Below, one piece after another: positions 16,553-25,031 of a DNA stretch of 64,000 nucleotides (positions are counted from its first letter, which is position 1; the number at the start of each line of letters is the position of its first letter). A model generated the notes under the pieces. It searched no databases, was not told the origin of the DNA, and saw only the letters and a program-made list of their open reading frames with translations. The stretch comes from an uncultured Lachnospiraceae bacterium (GTDB lineage: Bacteria > Bacillota > Clostridia > Lachnospirales > Lachnospiraceae), in assembly GCA_947167135.1 (NCBI GenBank), contig CAMVGV010000011.1, forward strand, positions 1 to 64,000, given 5' to 3'. The position numbers were made by a program, and so were the translations under genes.

Positions 16553-17926
16553 ATGAAGAAACGGTTTCTCGGAATGATCCTGGTTTCTATATTGATAATA
16601 TCGCTTGCCGGCTGCGGGACTGAGGTAAGTAATAAAGCGGAGGCCGATAACAGTGCTGCCCCGACAGAGGAAGCAACGGTGGAGCCGGCTTCAGAAGCAG
16701 TAACGGAGGAGCCGGTTTCAGAGGCAGCAACGGAGGAACCGGTTAGTGAGGAAAGTACGGAGGAGCCGGTTTCAGAGGAAGACGGAGAATACAGAGAAAG
16801 CGGGGATACTGAGGAAATGAAGCAGGCTATCAATGAGTTCAGCCGGAAGCTGTACAATGAATACGGCAATGAGGACAATCTGTTTTTTTCACCCTTCAGC
16901 ATCTGCTCCGCAATAGCGCTTTCTGAGCTTGCTGCCCGGGGGGAGACCGCAGAAGGGATCAATAAGGCTCTTTCAATAAAGGATTTTGATGCCTTTAAGG
17001 AGGGAATGAGGAGCTTTTACCGGAGGGAACAGGGGAAAAGCGCATATTTCAAAACCGCCAACGGACTGTTTATCGACAATAAACTGAAGCTTAGTCCCGA
17101 TTATGAGGAAAAATTCGCGAAGCCGGCCGGGGAGTATTTTGACGGGGATTTCAGGCAGGTGGACTTCCGTGATACAGATAGCGTAAAAAAGGAAATATCG
17201 GAATGGGTAAAGGATGCAACGGAGGAAATGATCCCGGATTACCAGCCGGGAGTCGACAGGAATACGGTGGCGGATATCCTTAACGCAGTCTATTTCTACG
17301 GAGAATGGCAGCACAGCTTTTCTCATAACGATACCTGGGAACAGAGCTTTCACGGAAAGCATAAGGACTCGGAGATAGAAATGATGCATATGGACAATGT
17401 AAGCCTACGTTATTTTTCGGACAGGGATGCTCTGAAGGCAGTGGCGCTGCCTTATAAGGACAGTAAGTATGAAATGGATCTGATAATGTACAGTGATCCT
17501 GAAAAGAAGGATATGTCTGCTGTTTTTGAGGACAGTTCCCCTTCAGATATACTGGAGAGACTGGACAATGCGGAAAAAACAAAGCTTGGATCCCTTGTTA
17601 TCCCTAAATTCAAACAGGATCTCACTCTCGGAGGGCTAAAGGAGGCACTCACCAAAATGGGAATGGGCGCTGCCTTTTCCGGAGAAGCTGATTTTTCCAA
17701 TCTGTCGGAAGATCTGATCATAAGCGATATCAGCCATAGAGCAGTGGTAGAGGTTGATGAGGAGGGAAGCAGGGCCGCTGCGGTTACGGAAATAATGGTC
17801 GGCCTCGCATCTCTACCCACAGATGAGCCGAAAGAGGAGTTTATTGCCGACAGACCCTTTGTATACATTATAAGAGACAGGGAAAGCGGTGTGATACTCT
17901 TTATGGGCAGATTTTCAACACCCTAA
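16553..17926 (+). CDS. Lipoprotein serpin (serine protease inhibitor)
   Basis: This 457-residue protein has a signal peptide with lipobox LAGC (Cys21), then a spacer with four degenerate EEPVSE-type repeats (about residues 40-75), and a full serpin domain. The start SPFSICSAIALSELA, the hinge EEGSRAAAVTE (residues 403-413) and the end RPFVYIIRDRESGVILFMG are classic. Counting from the hinge predicts P1-P1' as Ala419-Ser420, so an elastase-like protease is a plausible target. It is probably anchored outside the cell and may protect the surface from host or competitor proteases. It ends the 12-gene block. Confidence 0.93.
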   Translation: MKKRFLGMILVSILIISLAGCGTEVSNKAEADNSAAPTEEATVEPASEAVTEEPVSEAATEEPVSEESTEEPVSEEDGEYRESGDTEEMKQAINEFSRKLYNEYGNEDNLFFSPFSICSAIALSELAARGETAEGINKALSIKDFDAFKEGMRSFYRREQGKSAYFKTANGLFIDNKLKLSPDYEEKFAKPAGEYFDGDFRQVDFRDTDSVKKEISEWVKDATEEMIPDYQPGVDRNTVADILNAVYFYGEWQHSFSHNDTWEQSFHGKHKDSEIEMMHMDNVSLRYFSDRDALKAVALPYKDSKYEMDLIMYSDPEKKDMSAVFEDSSPSDILERLDNAEKTKLGSLVIPKFKQDLTLGGLKEALTKMGMGAAFSGEADFSNLSEDLIISDISHRAVVEVDEEGSRAAAVTEIMVGLASLPTDEPKEEFIADRPFVYIIRDRESGVILFMGRFSTP

Positions 17927-17940
17927 CAGTCGCTTTTTCC

Positions 17941-17969
17941 TTGACAAAGCAGTATAAAACGCGTATAAG
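17941..17969 (+). promoter_or_regulatory. Promoter of the first HU gene
   Basis: A perfect -35 box TTGACA (17941-17946) and a -10 box TATAAG (17964-17969) are separated by 17 bases. It lies just after the serpin stop and about 70 bases before the HU start, with a short TGGCC/GGCCA hairpin in the leader. Confidence 0.85.
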
Positions 17970-18036
17970 TATATCTGGTGGCCTTCTGAGGGGCCATATA
18001 AATCCGATAAAAACTCGTATATAGGAGGAGTTCAAA

Positions 18037-18315
18037 ATGAACAAAACAGAATTAGTTGCTGCTGTTGCCGATAAGGCAGGCCTGACAAAGAAAGATGCAG
18101 AAGCTGCAGTTAAGGCTTTTACCGATGTTGTTTCCGCACAGCTTAAGAAGGGTGACAAGGTTCAGCTTGTTGGCTTCGGTACCTTCGAAGTATCAAAGAG
18201 GGCTGCAAGAGAGGGCAGAAATCCCCAGACCGGTGCTGTTATGAAGATCGCTGCATCAAAGGCACCTAAGTTCAAGGCAGGAAAGGCTCTTAAGGATCTT
18301 GTAAACAAGAAGTAA
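18037..18315 (+). CDS. hup: HU-family DNA-binding protein
   Basis: The 92-residue basic protein starts [16 protein letters not shown] and carries the HU arm and signature ([18 protein letters not shown]) with the DNA-kinking proline. It compacts and bends DNA as a dimer. A strong AGGAGG site precedes the start. Its own promoter and terminator make it a single-gene unit. A close paralogue is at 34615. Confidence 0.96.
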   Translation: MNKTELVAAVADKAGLTKKDAEAAVKAFTDVVSAQLKKGDKVQLVGFGTFEVSKRAAREGRNPQTGAVMKIAASKAPKFKAGKALKDLVNKK

Positions 18316-18336
18316 GATGTTTTGTTGATTCCAAGG

Positions 18337-18367
18337 GGACATGTGCCTGGCACATGTCCTTTTTTTT
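18337..18367 (+). terminator. Terminator of the first HU gene
   Basis: A perfect 10-bp stem (GGACATGTGC, loop CTG, GCACATGTCC) is followed by eight T residues, 21 bases after the HU stop. Confidence 0.93.
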
Positions 18368-18371
18368 CGCA

Positions 18372-18558
18372 GGGCCGACGAGATAAAGATGTCAGCAGAA
18401 CTGACCGTCGGCCCGCGGGCGGGTAGGGTGCGATTTCATCTTCCCTGTTCGATCGTATGGAGTGCCAGCCCCTGCGGGGCATAGCCGGGCACTGTCATTC
18501 TGAGGGCGATGCCCCCTGCGGCGCAATGTCATTCAGAGGGCGAAGCCCGAAGAATCTT
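18372..18558 (+). repeat. Hairpins and dispersed-repeat copies between HU and rqcP
   Basis: This stretch is non-coding. It has a 9-bp inverted repeat (GGGCCGACG at 18372, CGTCGGCCC at 18406), a GCCCC-TGC-GGGGC hairpin near 18470, a partial dispersed repeat at 18493, and an intact-type unit at 18527-18558 with the GGGC-GAA-GCCC core. In this last unit the outer stem is mispaired by one base (ATTCA opposite AGAAT). Confidence 0.7.
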
Positions 18559-18579
18559 TTTTTTTCGAAAGGAACAGAC

Positions 18580-18828
18580 ATGAGACTCGATAAATACTTA
18601 AAAGTATCAAGACTGATAAAAAGGCGCACCATCGCAAACGAAGCCTGTGACGCGGGAAGAGTCACAATAAACGAAAAGCCCGCAAAAGCCGGGGCTGAAG
18701 TAAAGCCCGGAGATGTGATAGAGATAGCCTTCGGAAACCGTAGCGTAAAGGTAAGGGTAAAGGATGTGAAGGAAGTGGTCCGAAAGGAAGAGGCAGAGGA
18801 GCTTTTTGAAATCATACCGAAAAAATAA
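18580..18828 (+). CDS. rqcP: S4-domain RNA-binding protein RqcP
   Basis: The 82-residue protein is essentially one S4 domain (MRLDKYLKVSRLIKRRTIAN, then GRVTINEKPAKAGAEVKPGD). In Firmicutes RqcP (YabO) binds the obstructed 50S subunit and assists alanine tailing by RqcH. I placed the start at 18580; an open frame continues upstream through the repeat but begins with repeat-encoded residues. The position next to hup and divIC is the usual one. Confidence 0.88.
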   Translation: MRLDKYLKVSRLIKRRTIANEACDAGRVTINEKPAKAGAEVKPGDVIEIAFGNRSVKVRVKDVKEVVRKEEAEELFEIIPKK

Positions 18829-18900
18829 CATCTGTATTGACAAAAGCAAAAATAACATGTATTATCAAAGGGTATTATCGTTTTATTCTAAGGATTCGGA

Positions 18901-19218
18901 ATGATAATGGCAAAGACACCGGCATTTAAAAGAAAAAAACAGAACAGGTTTGGCTGTTTTTGCATAGCTGTTGTGGTGGGGATGCTTCTTGCGGTTGTAT
19001 CCATTGACGGTATGAGACTGCAGAATAAGTACAATACCTATCTTGCCCGGGAAGCAGAGCTGAAGCGGGCTATAGAGGATGAGGAGAAAAGAACCACCGA
19101 GCTTCAGGAGTATGAGAAATATACAAAGACCAAGAAATTTGCTGAGGAAATAGCCGAAAGCAAGCTGGGTCTGGTGCATGACGGCGAGGTGATTTTCAAA
19201 CCGGATGAGGAAAAGTGA
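18901..19218 (+). CDS. divIC: Septum formation initiator, DivIC/FtsL-like
   Basis: This 105-residue bitopic protein has a basic N terminus, one membrane helix (about residues 19-36) and a coiled-coil outside (LAREAELKRAIEDEEKR) followed by a short segment ending KLGLVHDGEVIFKPD. This is the DivIC plan: it joins the FtsL/DivIB division complex. ATG codons occur at 18901 and 18907. It overlaps tilS by GTGA. The genes yabP and yabQ, often found before it in spore formers, are missing. Confidence 0.85.
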   Translation: MIMAKTPAFKRKKQNRFGCFCIAVVVGMLLAVVSIDGMRLQNKYNTYLAREAELKRAIEDEEKRTTELQEYEKYTKTKKFAEEIAESKLGLVHDGEVIFKPDEEK

Positions 19219-20597
19219 TCACTGTTGACGGTATTTTCAGGGTGATGGCCGGTCACCGCATGACAGAAATGGGGAACCGTGTACTGATCGGTGTTTCAGG
19301 AGGAGCAGATTCTGTGTGCCTCCTTTTTTTGATGTCTGAACTAAGGGAAAGACTGGGAATCAGCATAGAAGCCATACACGTTCACCACGGAATAAGGGGA
19401 GAAAGTGCGGATGAAGACTGCCGGTTTACGGAGGAACAGTGCAGAAGCCTCAATGTTCCCTGCCGGACGGTGTATGCCGATATTCCCGATTTTGCCGCAA
19501 AGGAGGGATTATCCGAGGAAGAGGCCGGCAGGCTTATAAGGTACAGGGTTTTCAATGAGAGTGGGGCCGACAGGATAGCAGTCGCACATCATATGGAGGA
19601 TTCTGCGGAAACCACGCTCTTTAATCTCTTCAGAGGAACCGGAATACAGGGCTTATGCGGGATCCGCCCGGTGAGCGAGAATATAATAAGACCGCTGATT
19701 TTCTGCACAAGACGGGAGATTGAGGAATACTGCAGGGAAAAAGGTTTATCCTGGCGGGAGGACGAAACAAATGCCGATGTGGAGCTATCCAGAAACAGGA
19801 TAAGGCATAATATCATTCCGGAAGCGGAAATGATAAATCCCGGGGCAGTAAGGCATATTTACGAGGCTTCCGAAAAACTCGGCAGCATATGGGAATATAT
19901 GGAGGGAGAAGCAGAAGGCCTGCTGAAGGCTGTCTCCGATACCTCAGCTCTGCCGGAAAGACTCGAGATAAGCATCTCCGGTACGGAAAAAGCCGCGCCG
20001 GTCCTAAGGAGCCTCGCATTCAAGAAAGCAATAGCCCTTATAGCCGGAAAGGAAAAGGATATAACGACAGCCCATGTCAGGGCGCTGGAGGAGCTCATAA
20101 AGGGCTTAAGCGGAAAAAGTCTGTCCCTGCCCTATGGAATAAAGGCCGAAAAAAGCTTTGATAAACTGATATTAAAGAAAACAAAGAATATGCCGGAATC
20201 CATGGAAAAAACGGAGGAAATACCGTTTATCATCAGTGAAGACGGAAGTGAGAGTATCATAGTGCTTCCGGACGGTCAAAAGCTAATATGCAGTATTTCC
20301 GTGGAAAAAGAAAATTTCCCTGTTTCCGGATATACTAAATGGCTGGACTATGATAAAATCAAAGATACCGCTGTGTGGAGAACGAGGAGAAGGGGGGATC
20401 GTATCTCCATAAAAGAGGGCAGCAGGAAGCTAAAGGATCTGTTTATCGATGAAAAGATACCTGCTGAAAAAAGGGACAGCATATTTCTGTTTGCCCGGGG
20501 GAACGATGTTATCTGGGTGCCGGGTCTGAGGATAGGACACAGCTACAGGATAACAGAGGAAACGAAGAGGGTTCTCAGGATCAGGCTGGATCAATAG
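19215..20597 (+). CDS. tilS: tRNA(Ile)-lysidine synthetase
   Basis: The 460-residue N-type ATP pyrophosphatase has the P-loop SGGADS (residues 28-33) and the family stretches HVHHGIRGESADED and IAVAHHMEDSAETTLFNLFRG. The C-terminal domain (TRRRGDRISIKEGSRKLKDL) is the TilS-specific RNA-binding part. It changes the wobble C34 of tRNA-Ile to lysidine so that AUA is read as Ile; the enzyme is essential in most bacteria. The start is GTG, overlapping divIC. Confidence 0.94.
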   Translation: MITVDGIFRVMAGHRMTEMGNRVLIGVSGGADSVCLLFLMSELRERLGISIEAIHVHHGIRGESADEDCRFTEEQCRSLNVPCRTVYADIPDFAAKEGLSEEEAGRLIRYRVFNESGADRIAVAHHMEDSAETTLFNLFRGTGIQGLCGIRPVSENIIRPLIFCTRREIEEYCREKGLSWREDETNADVELSRNRIRHNIIPEAEMINPGAVRHIYEASEKLGSIWEYMEGEAEGLLKAVSDTSALPERLEISISGTEKAAPVLRSLAFKKAIALIAGKEKDITTAHVRALEELIKGLSGKSLSLPYGIKAEKSFDKLILKKTKNMPESMEKTEEIPFIISEDGSESIIVLPDGQKLICSISVEKENFPVSGYTKWLDYDKIKDTAVWRTRRRGDRISIKEGSRKLKDLFIDEKIPAEKRDSIFLFARGNDVIWVPGLRIGHSYRITEETKRVLRIRLDQ

Positions 20598-20637
20598 GGT
20601 TATAAAGGGCTGTTGAAAGCCGGGAAAGGATCGGATA

Positions 20638-21168
20638 ATGGCTGACAGAATAGATGTACTGTACAGTGAAGAGGAACTGGATAAGAGGATAAGGGAGCTT
20701 GGCGATGAGATAAGCAGGGATTATGCGGGGAAGGAGATCACGCTGATCTGTATCCTCAAGGGCGCATCGTTTTTTGCCTGTGAGCTCGCAAAACATATTT
20801 CCGTTCCGGTTTACATTGATTTCATGCAGGTTTCCAGCTACGGAAACGAGACAGAATCAAGCGGAGTGGTGAAGATCGTTCAGGATCTTGATGATCCGAT
20901 CAGGGGAAAGAACGTGATAGTCGTGGAAGACATCATAGATTCCGGAAGGACCATGCATTATCTTTTTCAGATCTTAAGGACCAGAGGGCCCGAAAGCCTG
21001 AAGCTCTGTTCCCTTCTGAATAAGCCGGACCGGCGGGTCACGGAGGTGGAAATAGACTATACGGGCTTTGATATTCCGGACAAATTCGTGGTGGGCTATG
21101 GTCTGGACTATGCCCAGAGATACAGAAATCTGCCGTTTATTGGCGTGGTGACACTGGAGGAGGATTGA
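20638..21168 (+). CDS. hpt: Hypoxanthine phosphoribosyltransferase
   Basis: The 176-residue protein carries the PRPP-binding motif VIVVEDIIDSGRTM and the flexible loop MQVSSYGNETESSG. It salvages hypoxanthine or guanine to IMP/GMP. Its place between tilS and ftsH is conserved in Firmicutes. ftsH begins immediately after its stop. Confidence 0.94.
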   Translation: MADRIDVLYSEEELDKRIRELGDEISRDYAGKEITLICILKGASFFACELAKHISVPVYIDFMQVSSYGNETESSGVVKIVQDLDDPIRGKNVIVVEDIIDSGRTMHYLFQILRTRGPESLKLCSLLNKPDRRVTEVEIDYTGFDIPDKFVVGYGLDYAQRYRNLPFIGVVTLEED

Positions 21169-22980
21169 TTGAAGAAGAGTAGCGGTGTAAGAAGCACACT
21201 GGTGTATTTTCTTATAATAGCTGCCATAGTTATGGTTTTTCTCTCCGTGACGGGCAGGAATAAGAAGAGCGAAAGCTATACACATCAGGATTTTACCGGA
21301 GATCTGAAGGCAAATAAGGTTGTGGGGGTTGAGGTACGCCCGAATTCGGAGACACCTACGGGATCACTTATAGTGAGTCTCCGGGACGGAAGCGTGGAAA
21401 CCCTGTATGTTTCCGATACAGGTAAGGCCGAGGAGGAGCTGAAGGAGCTGTTCCCGGCATATAAGGCCGCTGATGTGGCACGTGAAAGCTGGATCGTAAG
21501 CTTTGCACTGCCTGTACTGTTGTCTGTTGCAGCCTTCTTTATACTGATGTCCTTTATGAACATGCAGGCAGGCGGCGGCAACAGCAAGATGATGAATTTC
21601 GGAAAATCCCGTGCGGTTAAGGTACAGGCCGGGGATCAGAAGGTCACCTTTAAGGATGTGGCCGGTCTGAACGAGGAAAAGGAGGATCTGGAGGAGATCG
21701 TCGATTTCCTGAGGGCACCTGCCAAATATATCGAGCTGGGTGCGAGGATACCGAAGGGAGTACTTCTTGTGGGACCTCCCGGAACGGGAAAGACCCTGCT
21801 TGCCAAGGCTGTTTCCGGAGAAGCGGGAGTACCCTTTTTCTCCATTTCCGGATCTGATTTTGTGGAAATGTTCGTGGGTGTAGGTGCATCCAGGGTCCGG
21901 GATCTTTTTGAGGACGCCAAGAAAAATTCACCCTGTATTGTATTTATAGACGAGATAGATGCGGTGGCGAGACGCAGGGGAACCGGTCTCGGCGGCGGAC
22001 ATGACGAGAGGGAGCAGACCTTAAATCAGCTCCTCGTGGAAATGGACGGCTTCGGAGTAAACGAGGGCATAATCGTAATGGCGGCCACAAACCGCGTTGA
22101 CATATTGGATCCTGCCATAATGAGACCCGGTAGATTTGACAGAAAGGTCATAGTAGGAAAACCGGACGTCCGGGGTAGGGAAGAGATATTAAAGGTACAT
22201 GCCGAAAAGAAGCCCCTCGGAGACGACGTGGATCTCCGCCAGATCGCCCAGTCGACTACGGGCTTCACCGGAGCGGATCTGGAGAACCTCTTAAATGAAG
22301 CGGCCATATTGGCGGCGAAGGAAGAGAGGAAGTATCTGACCCACGACGATATCAAGCAGTCCTTTATCAAAGTGGGCATAGGAAAGGAAAAGAAGAGCAA
22401 GATCGTATCCGAAAGGGATAAAAAGATAACGGCGTACCATGAAGCAGGGCATGCAGTCCTTTTCCATCTTCTTCCCGAGGTGGGACCTATTTACACCATA
22501 TCCATCATCCCCACAGGCCTCGGGGCGGCAGGCTATACCATGCCCCTTCCTGAGCATGACGAGGAATTTATGACAAAAACCCGTATGATAAATGAGATAG
22601 TAGTGGATATGGGCGGAAGAGTAGCGGAGGAGATGTTCTGCGGGGATATCACCACCGGAGCCAGCCAGGATCTGAAGCAGGCCACAAAGGAAGCAAGAGC
22701 CATGGTCACGAAGTACGGGATGAGCGAAAAACTGGGAGTTGTAAGCTATGATGACGACGGTGAAGAGGTTTTCATCGGACGTGATATGGCACATCCCAGA
22801 AGCCACTCCGAGGAAACTGCCGGCGAGATAGATCTGGAAGTAAAGGCGATAATAGATTCCTGTTATAAGAAGGCACAGGAGCTCATATCCGAGAATAAGG
22901 ACGTACTGATAAGATGTGCGGAAGAGCTCTTAAAGAAGGAAAAGCTCACAAGGGAAGAATTCGAAGCACTGTGGGGATAA
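21169..22980 (+). CDS. ftsH: ATP-dependent zinc metalloprotease FtsH
   Basis: The 603-residue protein has two N-terminal membrane helices (about 8-25 and 106-125), an AAA+ domain with Walker A GPPGTGKT (202-209) and Walker [13 protein letters not shown], and a peptidase domain with HEAGH (424-428). It degrades membrane and short-lived cytosolic proteins. The start is TTG directly after the hpt stop with GGAGGAGG upstream. The length is normal. Confidence 0.96.
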   Translation: MKKSSGVRSTLVYFLIIAAIVMVFLSVTGRNKKSESYTHQDFTGDLKANKVVGVEVRPNSETPTGSLIVSLRDGSVETLYVSDTGKAEEELKELFPAYKAADVARESWIVSFALPVLLSVAAFFILMSFMNMQAGGGNSKMMNFGKSRAVKVQAGDQKVTFKDVAGLNEEKEDLEEIVDFLRAPAKYIELGARIPKGVLLVGPPGTGKTLLAKAVSGEAGVPFFSISGSDFVEMFVGVGASRVRDLFEDAKKNSPCIVFIDEIDAVARRRGTGLGGGHDEREQTLNQLLVEMDGFGVNEGIIVMAATNRVDILDPAIMRPGRFDRKVIVGKPDVRGREEILKVHAEKKPLGDDVDLRQIAQSTTGFTGADLENLLNEAAILAAKEERKYLTHDDIKQSFIKVGIGKEKKSKIVSERDKKITAYHEAGHAVLFHLLPEVGPIYTISIIPTGLGAAGYTMPLPEHDEEFMTKTRMINEIVVDMGGRVAEEMFCGDITTGASQDLKQATKEARAMVTKYGMSEKLGVVSYDDDGEEVFIGRDMAHPRSHSEETAGEIDLEVKAIIDSCYKKAQELISENKDVLIRCAEELLKKEKLTREEFEALWG

Positions 22981-22996
22981 TCCTTATAGCCCCAAA

Positions 22997-23154
22997 TGTC
23001 ATCCTGAGTATCCCCAATGTCATCCTGAGTATCCCCAATTTCATTCTGAGGATCCCCAATGTCATCCTGAGTATCCCCAATGTTATCCTGAGGATACCCA
23101 ATGTTATCCTGAGAATCCCCAATGTCATTCTGAGGGCGCAGCCCGAAGAATCTT
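22997..23154 (+). repeat. 21-bp tandem array ending in one intact hairpin repeat
   Basis: Seven units with a 21-base period run from 22997. Units 1-6 hold only the left arm of the dispersed hairpin (TGTCATCCTGAG or a variant) plus the spacer TATCCCCAA or GATCCCCAA. The last unit (23123-23154) is a full hairpin with ATTCT/AGAAT, GA/GA and GGGC-GCA-GCCC. An open frame through it is repeat-encoded and not a gene. Confidence 0.9.
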
Positions 23155-23227
23155 CTTCCCGCATTATAGTGAAAAACTAACAAAAAAACATAAGAGTTTT
23201 TGTAAAGTTTGTTAAGGCTGCATCTTG

Positions 23228-23255
23228 TTGACATCGGGAGTAAATGCTATATTAT
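23228..23255 (+). promoter_or_regulatory. Candidate promoter upstream of a small transcript
   Basis: TTGACA (23228-23233), 16 bases, then TATTAT (23250-23255). The sequence downstream to the terminator at 23323 has no obvious gene. Confidence 0.65.
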
Positions 23256-23261
23256 CTGCGT

Positions 23262-23357
23262 ACCCCCCATAAATGATATAGTCTAACAAACTATACCCCA
23301 AAAAGAAATACCTTCTCCGAAGACAGCCAGCCCACCCCGGTTGGCTGTTTTCTTTAC
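23262..23357 (+). ncRNA. Candidate small RNA or attenuated leader before greA
   Basis: A transcript of about 95 bases would start just after the TTGACA/TATTAT promoter and end at the terminator-like hairpin at 23323-23355 (ACAGCCA, ten-base C-rich loop, TGGCTGT, then a T-rich run). No reading frame with a ribosome site is seen inside. It could be a stand-alone RNA or a leader that controls read-through into greA. It matches no RNA family that I recognise. Confidence 0.35.
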
Positions 23358-23381
23358 GGAAACACCAATATAGCGTATAAT
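23353..23381 (+). promoter_or_regulatory. Probable greA promoter
   Basis: TTTACG (23353-23358), 17 bases, then a perfect TATAAT (23376-23381), located just after the terminator hairpin and about 90 bases before greA. Confidence 0.6.
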
Positions 23382-23469
23382 TATGCGGTGTGAGTCAATA
23401 TATAGTGGGGTTGAAACTTTTCAGATAAACCGGGAATTTTGACGATCCGATCAAAAATAAGGAGCAGAT

Positions 23470-23982
23470 ATGCATAAGGGCAGGGCGGAGCTTACCAGAA
23501 GCGACGTGCAGAAGATAGAAAAGGAAATAGAGGACAGGAAGCTAATTGAGCGCCCCAAGCTCATAGAGGCCGTAAAGGAAGCCAGGGCACAGGGGGATCT
23601 GAGTGAGAATTTCGAGTATTACGCGGCAAAGAAGGCAAAAAACGAGAACGAGAGCAGGATACGTTATCTTGACAATATGCTGAAGACCGCCATAATCATA
23701 GACGATTCATCCCAAAAGGGAGAGGTGGGACTCAATAACTTTGTGGATGTGGAGTTTCTGGACGACAAGAGCCGTGAAAGATACAAGATAGTAACAAGTA
23801 TCAGGGGAAATTCCCTTAAAAACTACATAAGTATCGAGTCTCCCATAGGAAAGGCGCTCTTAGGCCACAAAAAAGGAGATGTATGCAGGGTAAAGGTTAA
23901 TGACAGCGTGAGCTATGATGTAAAGATCCTGAATATAGACGAAAATGAGGATGATTCCCAGGATGAGATCAAGTCTTTCTGA
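23470..23982 (+). CDS. greA: Transcription elongation factor GreA
   Basis: The 170-residue protein has the N-terminal coiled coil with acidic tip (LTRSDVQKIEKEIEDRK, then EARAQGDLSENFEYYAAK) and the C-terminal FKBP-like domain (IESPIGKALLGHKKGD). It stimulates RNA polymerase to cleave backtracked RNA. AAGGAG precedes the ATG. The C-terminal tail is acidic and its coding sequence overlaps the start region of azlC. Confidence 0.93.
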   Translation: MHKGRAELTRSDVQKIEKEIEDRKLIERPKLIEAVKEARAQGDLSENFEYYAAKKAKNENESRIRYLDNMLKTAIIIDDSSQKGEVGLNNFVDVEFLDDKSRERYKIVTSIRGNSLKNYISIESPIGKALLGHKKGDVCRVKVNDSVSYDVKILNIDENEDDSQDEIKSF

Positions 23983-24721
23983 TACAGAGAAAAACTTCAG
24001 GGAGGGAATAATAAGCGGTATCCCCATTGCGCTTGGGTATCTTGCGGTGTCATTTGCATTCGGGATACAGGCGGTAAAAGCGGGATTGTCGGTATTTCAG
24101 GCAACCCTTATATCCTTAAGCAACGTTACAAGCGCCGGACAGTTTGCGGGAATATCCGTGATCGCGGCAGCGGGCTCCTATCTGGAGATGGCAGGAGTGC
24201 AGCTTGTTATAAATCTCCGCTATATGCTGATGAGTGCGGCTCTTTCGCAGAAGGTGGCACCGGAGCTTCCTATATACAAAAGGCTTGGAATAGCCTTCGG
24301 AGTAACGGATGAGATATTCGGAGTGAGCATCACAAGGCCGGGCGTGCTTGCTCCTGCTTTTTCCGCAGGGGCCATCATTATTTCGGTTGCGGGATGGGTA
24401 CTGGGAACCTTTCTCGGGGCCTTTTCCGGAGAGATACTTCCGGCGAGGCTCATAAGTGCCCTCGGAGTTGCGCTTTACGGAATGTTTGTTGCCATAGTCG
24501 TTCCGCCCTCCAGGGAGGATAAAAACATTGCACTTGCGGCGCTTTTTGCGGTGATCGTTTCGACAGCGTTCACCTATGCACCGGTATTAAAGGAAATTTC
24601 ATCGGGAACGAGGATAATAATCGTTACAGTGATGGTATCCGTCATCGCTGCACTTCTTTTCCCCGCTACGGAGCAGACGGCGGAAAAGATCCTTAAGGAG
24701 AGAGGGGTGGAGAATGACTGA
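23945..24721 (+). CDS. azlC: AzlC-family branched-chain amino acid permease
   Basis: The protein is about 258 residues with roughly seven membrane helices; the early segment FREGIISGIPIALGYLAVSF and the middle VQLVINLRYMLMSAALS are typical of AzlC. With AzlD it forms a small exporter for branched-chain amino acids. The start is uncertain: ATG codons at 23945, 23951 and 23963 all lie inside greA. Confidence 0.88.
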   Translation: MRMIPRMRSSLSDTEKNFREGIISGIPIALGYLAVSFAFGIQAVKAGLSVFQATLISLSNVTSAGQFAGISVIAAAGSYLEMAGVQLVINLRYMLMSAALSQKVAPELPIYKRLGIAFGVTDEIFGVSITRPGVLAPAFSAGAIIISVAGWVLGTFLGAFSGEILPARLISALGVALYGMFVAIVVPPSREDKNIALAALFAVIVSTAFTYAPVLKEISSGTRIIIVTVMVSVIAALLFPATEQTAEKILKERGVEND

Positions 24722-25019
24722 GAATACATATATCTATATTCTGGTTATGGCTCTCGTAACCTTCCTGATAAGAGTCCTTCCACTTACGCTGATAAGGCAG
24801 GAGATAAAGAGCCCCTTTATAAAGTCCTTTCTTTATTATGTGCCCTATGTGACATTGTCGGCGATGACGGTTCCCGCCATATTCACGTCTACCGAAAGTA
24901 TTTATTCTGCGGCAGCGGGCTTCGTTACCGCACTGATACTGGCTTTTTTCCGAAAGAGCCTTCTTACCGTGGCAGCCGGAGCCTGTGTGGTAGTGTATAT
25001 TATAGAATTGATCGTGTAA
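24714..25019 (+). CDS. azlD: AzlD-family transport subunit
   Basis: This 101-residue protein has about four membrane helices and the conserved TFLIRVLPLTLIR segment of AzlD. It overlaps azlC by eight bases, so the two subunits are probably made together. Confidence 0.88.
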   Translation: MTENTYIYILVMALVTFLIRVLPLTLIRQEIKSPFIKSFLYYVPYVTLSAMTVPAIFTSTESIYSAAAGFVTALILAFFRKSLLTVAAGACVVVYIIELIV

Positions 25020-25031
25020 CAGGTTATTTTG

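Noticed and set aside
22997-23154. CRISPR-like array with a 21-bp period
   Set aside because: Units are directly adjacent and spacers do not differ as in CRISPR; no cas gene is near. It is a tandem array of a hairpin arm.
22914-23180. Reading frame encoding repeats of IPNVILS/R
   Set aside because: It is produced by the 21-bp repeat period (a multiple of three), overlaps the ftsH end, and has no ribosome site.
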